From Camellia lanceoleosa (taxonomy: Eukaryota; Streptophyta; Magnoliopsida; Ericales; Theaceae): a DNA stretch of 64,000 nucleotides. How positions within the stretch are numbered: position 1 is the first letter of the stretch; every line of letters begins with the position of its first letter. The notes beneath the pieces are model-generated. The model had not been told where the DNA came from. It did no database searches and was given only the letters and a program-made list of their open reading frames with translations. The stretch is from assembly GCA_025200525.1 (NCBI GenBank), contig CM045760.1, forward strand, positions 45,341,932 to 45,405,931, in the 5' to 3' direction. This document shows, piece by piece, positions 55,617 to 64,000 of the stretch. The position numbers and the translations under genes were made by a program.

Positions 55617-56051
55617 GAGCAAATATCATTTTGCCCCCCAAATTATCACACGTTTTCACGTTGACCCCCATACTTCGATTTGTTTCAATTTAGTACCTGA
55701 ACTTTCCATAAATTGATCAATTAGACCCATGCCGTCACTTTCTATCTAAAATTGGACGAAATGTGCTGACGCGGCACTAAAGTTCATTTAAAATTTCATT
55801 TTATCCCTCAAACTATACCTTAAAAATTAATTTACCCCCAAATTAAAAATCAATTTGCCCCCCAAATTATACTTTAAAAATCAATTTGCCCTCCACATAG
55901 CACATTCTGTCCAATTGTGAACGGAAGGTGACGACAGGGGTCTAATTGATCAATTTGTGGCAAGTTCAAGTACTAAGTTGAAATAAATTGAAGTATGGGG
56001 GGTCAACATGAAAAACGCGTGATAGTTTAGAGGGGAAAATGATATTTCCTC
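55617..56051. mobile_element. Mutator-like MITE with long TIRs and perfect 9-bp TSD
   Basis: GAGCAAATATCATTTTGCCC at the left faces GAGGAAATATCATTTTCCCC (other strand) at the right, and pairing continues for about 150 bp (GTTGACCCCCATACTTC, AATTGATCAATTAGACCC, GTCAC). TTACAAATA flanks both sides (55608-55616 and 56052-56060). No coding capacity. Transcripts would form a long hairpin. Confidence 0.9.
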
Positions 56052-56777
56052 TTACAAATATCCAAAACCTCTCAAATTATATCACATTATTTGTTAGTAC
56101 ATTAATTAATATACCAATTGATGCATATAGTATTATTCATTTTATTTTGCTCTTCACCTTAATTTATGGTTGTTAATTGCTTATTATCTCTTTTTCTAGG
56201 TAAAATTTATATAAGAATTCTTTTTATGTGTTCCCTAAGTATAAATTTATACCCCCCAAAAAATTGAATCTATTGGGCCAGATTTTGAGTTATAAAAAAA
56301 TAGTTAATTACTCACCAGTGTTGTTACAAGCACATGTACATTATTAAATTCTATAAGTGTTTGTATAGACTAAAAAATTTCTAAAAATTGATAATTAGTG
56401 ACGTTATTCTAAATCTATCACTAAAAATGATAGTTAGTGAAGTTTTTCTGTAATGAATTTTAAATTGTTGCTAAAAACTAACAATTAGTGATACCTTTTA
56501 TAAAAACGCCACTAAAAAAAAGATTTTGTGATAACAATTAAAAATGAATAGGACTTTTTAATGCACCAAAAAATTAAAAAGACTTATAGGTGTACTCATC
56601 TTCTTGAGCAAGTTCCTCTTAATGGAATTGTATTCGCCATGGTTAATATATATATATATATATTATATAGTATCTCACTTTAAAATAAAAAATCTTTTGC
56701 AATGGCGCTCAATTACAATACCAAATGCCGCTTAAGAAAATGAGACTGCTAAAATGACTTTAAAATGCTTAAATTGT
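56052..56777. other. AT-rich DNA with further CACTA-like words
   Basis: ACAATTAGTGA, GTTGCTAAAAAC and ACGCCACTAAAA at 56,385-56,520 repeat the style seen at 55,215-55,380, so the same broken element may continue on both sides of the Mutator MITE. A (TA)n run lies near 56,647. Confidence 0.4.
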
Positions 56778-56990
56778 TTTTTTTTTTTTTTTTTTTTTAT
56801 CGACAAAAGAAGGAAAACTTTATTGATAAAAAAAACATACATATATATGACGATTACATCAATAAAAAGGTAGGAGTGCAAAAAGTATCATAATATAACT
56901 ACACAATCCCAATTATATTAGCACTGACACAAGCAGCGCAAGGAACAGGGGAACAAGACAGCCAAAAAAAAAAAGAAGTAACTTAATAGT
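56778..56990 (-). mobile_element. LINE 3' end fragment with poly(A)
   Basis: A run of more than 20 T followed by ATCGACAAAAG...AACTTTATTGATAAA closely matches the 3' end of the LINE at 8,101-8,150 (T run, ATCAACAACAA...ACTTTATTGATAAA). Only the 3' UTR remains, so this is a severely 5'-truncated insertion of a related L1. Confidence 0.7.
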
Positions 56991-58243
56991 GTTTTATTTA
57001 TTTAAATTCTCGTGTTAAAGTAACGTAACAAAACATTAGAGAAAGACAAAGTTGGCCGGGGACCAAACAACAGACATAGCCAAATACAAATTAATAAACC
57101 ACCAAATGAACTAGTGATTAGTGAATCCGTTAACATAATTACATAACATATTAGGATTCTCTGTAATAATTTTTGGTGCAATAACAATGGGGTGGTTTAA
57201 GAGTGACAAACTCCAAAACATAATCAATTGGATGATTGAAGTGGTTGTTTGTGTTGGAACAATCTTCTATGTAAAAAATAAAAACTGAAACAAAGTAAAT
57301 AAATTATTCACAAGAAGTTCTTGTAGTGGAAAGTTAAAATAGCAAAATCACTGGAAAGTTAGAACAACAAAATCACGATCAAGTCGAGTGTGTGACACTC
57401 AGCCCTTAAGACAGATTCACTACCGCAAAAGTGCTCACAGATTATCGGTGTCTATCTCCCAGGATACAATGATCACTCACACAGATTGTAGTAGCACTAT
57501 GAAACTCTCTTAACACTCTAAGAACTAGTATGAAGAATAAATGCAGCATAGAAGGAAAACAGGAAAGGAAAAATGAAATAAATTGAATCTACTGAAGGAT
57601 CTTGTATTTATAGGCCAAGAGGTGTCTGTTCAGAAGGGCAGAAAACCCTTCGAATGGGTGTGAAACCTGGAACTATCGGAAAATGAAGAGAGGCGACTAG
57701 AGAGGCACTATTTCGGGAAGCAAAAAATTCGAATATGAATTTTGGCGCAAAAGTTTGAATTAATCCATTAGGATTTCAAATATTCCCGCAAGAATTTTGA
57801 AAAAAAGTCAAACGGATTTTGTCCAAAAAAAATTAAAGTTAGGACTCGACCCACAACCCACACCTGCGCCCAACTGAATGGCGGCGACACGCGTGTGGTG
57901 GATTTGGGTTAAATCCACTTTGTCCATAACTTCCCTCCTTACAAAAAGCAACCTAAGAAGGGGGCTGAATTAGGTTTCTACAAATTAAAATTAATAATGC
58001 CCCAATAAAAATTGCAACCAGTATAGCAAATGATTAACAGATAAAAAGAAGAATTAGAAAATTAATACTAGTTAATTTGATTTAAAACAATGATGAAATT
58101 GACAGTGAAGCATGTAAAAACAACTAAGGCAAAATATAAATAAGCTCAAGGATGAACTAATAGTGAAGTGTAGCTAATTGTTAAATCAGTGAAATGTATG
58201 GACAAAGTGAAGCAAAATGAAGAGATAAGGGAAATGGAGGCAA
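56991..58243. other. Unassigned, partly LTR-like DNA
   Basis: 57,390-57,700 resembles a Copia LTR on the minus strand (TTGTATTTATAGGCC would be a TATA/start region on the other strand) but borders were not found. The last part may belong to the 3' LTR that follows. No gene is seen. Confidence 0.35.
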
Positions 58244-59611
58244 ACAGATTTATAGTGGTTCGGTTTCAACCAAGCCTACATCCACTCCTCAAGTTTCACT
58301 TGAGATTTTTCACTATCTTCTAACTTCACAGGGTGCTAGTAACCTCTTCACAAATAGAGCAATCCTCCACAGATTTTACACTGACTTTCTAAGTCCAAAA
58401 CTTTGCCCTTCTTAGGTGATTTTCAATCACACTCAAAGAGTCAAGAACACTGAGTGTATTACAAGATTGAAATGAACATTTTTACTTTCAAAGAAAGCTA
58501 CAAAATTAATCTCTCAAAGATAGATATACAATGGTGAAGCTCAGAGTTTTTTTGTAAATCCTCTCACGGGAAAATAAGCTTAAAGTTGAAGCTCACTGTA
58601 ATTTCTGAGGAAAAGATGTAAACTAGATGAATAGCACTTCTCAGAGAAAGAGGAGAGTGATTAAAGATTGGAAATGTTGTATAGCACGTTGTCTGTTGTT
58701 GTGTGTCTTGGTTGTTTGCTGCTTGTACAGATGCTCTATATATAACAGAGTTCAGTGCTCTGTTTGTTTTGACAGTGCCCATTCTCTTCTTCCCGTTGAA
58801 GAGATGGGATGGTGATGGCTGAGGATGATAATTAATTCATTCAGTTTCCCATGTGAGTTTTGCTCGTTAAATGATGGGTCATCTTATGAAAAATCATTCT
58901 TTTCAACTCTCAGCATCTATTACTGATAAATGAATTCTCTACACAATAGATGTCCACTCGGATTTCCCAAGTAAAGTTCTTTTTCTGTGGGTCGTCCACC
59001 CCAATGTTCGCCCGCATGTCCTACAAGTCCTGGTTGTCAAGGTTGTCGTTCGTGATCATCGAGTATACTGCTGGTTTGACAATCGCAACGAAATATAACT
59101 ATTCTAGAATGAAACTAGGCCAAAATGCTTTGTCGGCTTGTCTGCCCAGACATCCCCTCAGATGTCCTCCTGGGTGTCCCAAGCCTGCAGAAAAAATTTG
59201 CCAAGTTTTGCCTCGACCGGTGGACTGCCTTGGTTGTCTGCCCGGTCCGGTGGACTGCCTTGGTCGTCTACCTGGTCATCTGGCTACCAGCACATTTTGT
59301 TGCTGGCTAGCACCTTTTGTAGCCAGCCAACACATTTTTCTGCCGTGTGAAATTGAATTATACCCGGGTGAAGTTAATTGTGGCCGGGTGAGCTCCATGA
59401 TGGTCGGGTGTGCTTTGCTACTCTGGTGCACTGGTTTGGTATTTGTTTAAGCCTCATTTTATACTTAAAAAGTGCATGGTTAGGATATAAACATAGATGA
59501 AAATATGACAGAATCAATTATAGGAATTCAACCTATTTTTCTCTTCCAAATAAATCAAAACAGAATTAAAACAAAATGGAAAACAATCATCAAAATACAA
59601 TATGTCTAACA
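58244..59611 (-). repeat. 3' LTR of SIRE-like Copia element
   Basis: Homologous to 61961-63253 over its length. On the minus strand it begins TGTTAGACATATTG at 59611, preceded by a polypurine tract (AAAAAGGGAGAGAT, plus-strand 59612-59625). TCTATATATAACAGAG at about 58,735 on the plus strand lies at the same place in both LTRs. A tandem duplication of about 29 bp (GGTGGACTGCCTTGGT twice, near 59,219 and 59,248) is unique to this LTR. The left border is uncertain; homology to the other LTR begins at 58244. Confidence 0.85.
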
Positions 59612-60548
59612 ATCTCTCCCTTTTTGATTATGACACAACATGATGTTTTCATTTATTTGGGAAGAAGAAAAGCTCCCCCTCAAGTCATTCTCCCCTTAAA
59701 TGATTGAAAGTAGATATACTAGTTAGTATAATGGCAATCAATTCAAGCACAGAAAGAGATTGAGATACCGAATAAGAAATTTGTGCAGGTAAGATACCAA
59801 AAACAAATGACAGCATGCATACCAAATATAGTTCAAAAACACATTACCAATTTTCCCCCAATCTATTTACCATTTCAAAAACACAAGATCAACATTTCTC
59901 TCTTAACAGTTAAAAACCATTTCTCCCCAATCTATATACCATAGCTCCCTTAATCTATCTTAAAACAAAACATCACAATTTTTCCCCATGTGACATGATC
60001 AAAAACACATAAATAAGGAAGTTCACCAATTCTCCCCATCTAGATTTCACAAAGGTATGGTATGTTTTCTCAAGTAGATTGAGTTGATCCAAATAACAAT
60101 AAGTCTGATACCAAGAGTCTGATACCAATGAGTTATGGAGAGATATGTTAACAAGAGTGAAACACATATATTGTGAAGCAAGAAAACATATGGCAAGAGT
60201 TTTGAATCAATGAGTTCATTCATGATGAAAGATTATACTATCTCAAGTAAACAAGCAATTTCTAGCAAGAGCAAAAATCATTTTCAAGCAAGAGAATAAG
60301 TCTTATACCAAAGATATGAGGTACTTTGAAGCATTTGTCAATGCGACACCAAATTAGTACCAAATACAAGACTGTAGAGATGATAAGATCATATAACAGT
60401 GCATAGTCCAATGAGTTTGCATTCATTAGGATGAGAAATGTTTGAGAAAGTTTGATAGCATTCAAATGATATGAATGTATCTGTATCAATGTAATAGTAC
60501 ACATACCTCATTTTAAGAAAAATTAAGTTTCACATTCACAACAAAACT
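59612..60548 (-). other. 3' untranslated region of the SIRE-like element
   Basis: Non-coding DNA between the end of RNase H and the polypurine tract, with many CTCCCC/TTCCCC (plus strand) words. No envelope-like frame is seen. Confidence 0.6.
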
Positions 60549-61952
60549 TTAAGTTGAATTTGACATTCCAAGTTCACCACGAATAAAATTGAAATGTTCT
60601 TCGCTTAGGAGTTTTGTGAAAATATCCGCCAATTGCTTGTCGATGTTTACAAATTCAAGAACAATGTCCCGTTTTTGAACATGATCTATTAAAAAAGAGT
60701 GTCGAATTTCAATATGTTTTGTTCGTGAGTATTGAACCAAATTTTTGCTTAAGTTGATAGCACTAGTATTATCACATTTAATAGGAATATGATCATAATG
60801 CAAATCAAAGTCTTCCAATTGTTGTTTCATCGATAGTACTTGGGCACAACAACTTCCGGAAGCTATCTATTTAACTTCGGTCGTTAATGAAGCCACAAAA
60901 TTTTGCTTTTTGCTAAACTAAGCTACTAATGAGTTATTAAGGAAGTGACAAGTACCGCTAGTGCTTTTCTATCAAGTTTGCACTCGGCAAAGTCGGCATC
61001 CGAGTAACTAATCAAATCAAATACAACACCTCTAGGATAAAACAGTCCCAAATACAAGATATCTAAAAATTCTTTTAACAACACTAAAGTGTGATTCTTT
61101 AGGAATTGATTGATATCTAGTACACATCCAAACACTTAACATAATATTGGATCTGCTTGCTGTTAAATAAAGAAGTGAGCCAATCATACCTCGATATTTT
61201 GTTTGATCAATGGACTTACCCTTTTCATCCTTGCCTTGCTTAATTGATGTGCTCATAGGTGTTGTGGCTATTTTGGAGTCATTCATACCAAACTTTTTGA
61301 GTAGTTCCTTCATGTACTTAGCTTGGTTGATGTAAATTCCTTCCTTACATTGTTTGATTTGAAGTCCAAGGAAATAATTTAGCTCCGCCATCATGCTCAT
61401 CTCAAACTTACCTTACATACACTTAGAAAAATCCTTACATAAAGTTTCATTAGTAGCACCAAATATAATATCATCCACATATATTTGCACAACAAGTAAA
61501 TCAACATTTTTGGTTTTAATGAAAAGTGTTGTGTCAATATTTCCTCTAATAAAGTCATTTTCAATCAAAAATTTGCTCAAACGTTCATACCATGCACGAG
61601 GTGCTTGTTTCAAACCATACAAAGCTTTTAAGGGTTTAAACACATGATTTGGAAAAGCATGATTTTCAAAACCAGAAGGTTGTTTGACATAAACCTCTTC
61701 ATTTATGAAACCATTTAAAAATGCACTTTTTACATCCATTTGATAAAGTTTGAAATCTCTAAAACATGCAAATGCAAGTAGCATGCAAATGACTTCTAAT
61801 CTAACAATCGGAGCAAAGGTTTCATCGAAATCAATACCTTCTTCTTGATTGTACCCTTGTGCTACAAGTCTCACTTTATTTCTGACAATGGTGCCGGATT
61901 CATCAAGCTTGTTTCTAAAGACCCATTTTGTACCTATGATGGAGTGGTACAA
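60549..61952 (-). pseudogene. Copia reverse transcriptase and RNase H (SIRE-like), broken
   Basis: RT (61952-61413): GTKWVFRNKLDESG, LVAQGYNQEEGIDFDETFAP, YQMDVKSAFLNG, LKALYGLKQAPRAWYERL and the catalytic YVDDIIFG. An in-frame stop after SKCM precedes GKFEMSMMAELNYFLGLQI (to 61032). A frameshift near 61,110 leads to YSDADFAECKLDRK. RNase H ends with KCDNTSAINLSKN, RTKHIEIRHSFL and LADIFTKLL at about 60,560. Gag, protease and integrase are missing: RT starts within a few bases of the 5' LTR remnant. The gene order and long LTRs suggest the SIRE/Maximus group. Confidence 0.88.
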
Positions 61953-61960
61953 CCAAGAAA

Positions 61961-63253
61961 ACAGATTTATAATGGTTCGGTTTCAACCAAGCCTACATCC
62001 ACTCCTCAAGCTTCACTTGAGATTTTTCACTATCTTCTAACTTCACAGGGATGCTAGCAACCACTTCACAAATAGAGCAATCCTCCACTGATTTTACAAA
62101 CTTTCCAAGTCCAAAACCTTGTCCTCAGGTGATTCTCAATCACACTCAAAGAGTCAAGAACACTGAGTGTATTACAAGATTGAAATGAAGGTTTTTGCTT
62201 TCAAAGAAAGATACAAAATTAATCTCTCAAAGATAGATATACGATGGTGAAGCTCAGAGTTTTTTTTGTAAATCCTCTCACAGGGAAATAAGCTTAAAGC
62301 TGAAGCTCAGTGTAATTTCTGAGGGAAAGATGTAAACCAAATGAATAGCACTTCTCATAGAAAGATGAAAGTGAATAAAGATTGGAAATGTTGTATAGCA
62401 CGTTGTCTGTTGTTGTGTGTCTTGGTTGTCTGCTGCTTGTACAGATGCTCTATATATAACAAAGTTCAATGTTCTGTTTGTTCTGACAGTGCCCATTTTC
62501 TTCTTCCCGTTGAAGAGATGGGATGGTGATGGCTGAGGATGATAATTAATTCATTGCTCAGAGAATCTCAGTTTCCCATGTGATTTTTGCCCATTGAATG
62601 ATGGGTCATTTGATGAAAAATCATTCTTTTCTACTCTCAGCATTTGTTACTGATAAATGAATTCTCTGCATAGTGGACGTCCACCCGGATGTCCCAAGTA
62701 AAGTTCTGTGTATGTGGGTCGTCCACTCGGATGTCCCATAAGCCTCATTCGTCAAGGTTGTCGTCCGCGGTCATTGAGTATATTGCTGGTCTGACAGTCG
62801 AAGTGAAATAGAACTGTTCTGGAATCAAACTGGGCCAAAATGCCTTGCCGGGTGATCCGTTCGGACGTCCCCTTGAATGCCCTCCTAGATGTCCCAAGCT
62901 TGCCCAAGCCTACAAAAGAAATTTGCCAAGTTTTGCCTTGGCCAGTTGACCACCCGGTCATCCAACTGTCAGCACCTTTTGTAGTCGGCTGGCACCTTTT
63001 TCTATCGAGTGAAATTGAATTGTGGCCAAGTGAGCTCTATGTTGGTCGGGTGAGCTCTGCTGCTTTGGAGCACTGGTTTGGTACCTGTTTAAGTCTCATT
63101 TTGTACTTAAAAAAGGCATGGTTAGGATATAAACATAGATGAAAATATGATGGAATAAATTATAGGAATTCAACCTATTTTGCTCTTCCAAATAAATCAA
63201 AACAAAATTAAAACAAAATGAAAATCAATCATCAAAATACAATATGTCTAACA
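61961..63253 (-). repeat. 5' LTR of the SIRE-like Copia element, joined directly to RT
   Basis: Same sequence as 58244-59611 with scattered changes. It ends on the right with ...TATGTCTAACA (TGTTAGACATA on the minus strand) followed by flank ATAAG. No primer site or gag lies on its inner side: RT coding begins at once, so a deletion removed everything from the LTR edge to the start of RT. Confidence 0.85.
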
Positions 63254-63645
63254 ATAAGTCTCACCACTTATACTTGTTTCTAGTACAATAGTGACACGTC
63301 ACATGATAAATCAAATGTGTGATATATTAATGTGATTGTTGTAACATTATTGTTATGTTAATCACCAATTATCCTACCAGATCAATAATATTACATTTAT
63401 CATACGTTTTTACTACATTATCTTCATCATTTTACTTATCAATACAAAAATTAGTATAATAAGTCTCATCACTTGTCTATGCAATGCTAACAACCAACTT
63501 ACACACTAAATAATTAAATAAGACAATAGAAACAAATCACCATTATATCTCCCATCCTCAAAACACGCAAAATGGGACATGTTTTTTCCTTCTGCGACAC
63601 ATCTGTATCTTATTGTGTATTTTTTCTCGGCATCTGGCATTACTG
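63254..63645. other. Flank between Copia element and possible gene
   Basis: AT-rich DNA with two copies of AAGTCTCA(C/T)CACTT at about 63,256 and 63,461. No gene or transposon end recognised. Probably the upstream region of the gene start that follows. Confidence 0.4.
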
Positions 63646-63647
63646 TT

Positions 63648-63662
63648 GTTGCTATATAAATA
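63648..63662 (+). promoter_or_regulatory. TATA box
   Basis: TTGCTATATAAATAC is a strong plant TATA element. Transcription would start about 30 bp downstream, near the CATCAACTAG at about 63,684. A CT-rich leader with CTCTCTCTCTC follows, common in plant 5' UTRs. Confidence 0.6.
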
Positions 63663-63823
63663 CCTTATACCTTATCATATCTTGCATCAACTAGATACAC
63701 AATTGAGGTGGCTCTCTCTCTCTCGTGCTTGTTCTTCTTTCCTTTTTTAGGTTATTTCTCGTGTGATCTTTTTTTTTTATAACTCGGTATTCGATAACTG
63801 TTGATTAGATTATAGTGAAGAAA

Positions 63824-64000
63824 ATGGCGAGCAACACAGACGCATACTACTATGTCACCTCGCCATAGGATTGCCAATGTCGTCGCCGTCGCCGTCATTG
63901 GCAGCACACTCACGCTATCAATCAGCTTCTGATGTTCTTGTCCAAGCTCCCTCCAATCTCGAAATCCAAGAGTCCATGCCTAGTTTAATTGAAGAGTAAG
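63824..64000 (+). CDS. Possible first exon of an unknown gene, cut by window end
   Basis: ATG at 63824 opens MASNTDAYYYVTSP but stops after 14 codons (TAG at 63866). A second ATG at 63877 in another frame gives MSSPSPSLAAHSRYQSASDV, then EIQESMPSLIEE, open to TAA at 63997; the same place reads GA|GTAAG, a plausible splice donor. Either a short upstream ORF precedes the main start, or a base change broke the longer reading. I recognise no family. Confidence 0.35.

Noticed and set aside
58564..58815. Short frames repeated at 58.6 and 62.4 kb
   Set aside because: They repeat because they lie in the two LTRs of the SIRE-like element; no coding evidence.

Overview
This is a transposon-rich stretch of nuclear DNA from a flowering plant, most likely a woody eudicot. 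Three things point there: an exploded plant NUP107 nucleoporin gene with eudicot-like exon sequence; a dense set of plant-only repeats (Tat-lineage and chromovirus Gypsy elements, SIRE-like Copia, a Cassandra TRIM, a plant L1 LINE, hAT, Mutator and Tourist MITEs, a Helitron); and AT-rich introns with plant splice signals. The species cannot be fixed by eye. No prokaryotic genes, tRNA genes, CRISPR arrays or real rRNA genes were seen, and no complete intact host gene.

Left part (1-18 kb). Exons of a NUP107 homologue lie on the minus strand from 17,853 down to 3,957. Those found are phase-compatible, but the middle of the gene is missing, one exon has a frameshifting deletion and another has three stops, so this is a pseudogene. 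Its introns hold a 5'-truncated L1 LINE (8.1-11.8 kb), a hAT MITE and Copia debris. To its left are a 1.4-kb non-autonomous hAT element and a two-copy 213-bp tandem repeat.

Middle (16-32 kb). The first two NUP107 exons and about 2 kb of promoter side occur twice (16.1-19.8 kb and 29.0-32.1 kb) as a direct segmental duplication. Between the copies sits a Tat-lineage Gypsy retrotransposon. It has a 5' LTR, primer site, one long gag-pol frame with dual RNase H, 63-bp tandem repeats and an antisense, intron-containing gene, but no 3' LTR. A Mutator-like element is inserted in copy A only, and a related element lies next to copy B.

Right part (33-64 kb). In order: a decayed NLR leucine-rich-repeat fragment; a Tekay/Del-like chromovirus 5' end with a 20-bp-period palindrome array, interrupted by a 2.7-kb oppositely oriented solo LTR; an Ogre-type LTR, tRNA-Arg primer site and broken gag, itself interrupted by a Cassandra TRIM carrying 5S-rRNA-like sequence; a nested pair of Tourist-like MITEs; a large stretch without recognisable genes; a Helitron; a long-TIR Mutator MITE; LINE debris; and a SIRE-like Copia element that lost gag to integrase. 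A TATA box and the start of a possible gene lie at the extreme right edge.

Nothing here works as a multi-gene pathway. The region reads as layered insertions and deletions around two dead host genes. The best leads are the spliced antisense gene in the Tat element, the helically phased palindrome arrays in the chromovirus LTRs, and the paired GC-rich Mutator-like elements beside the duplicated NUP107 promoter.
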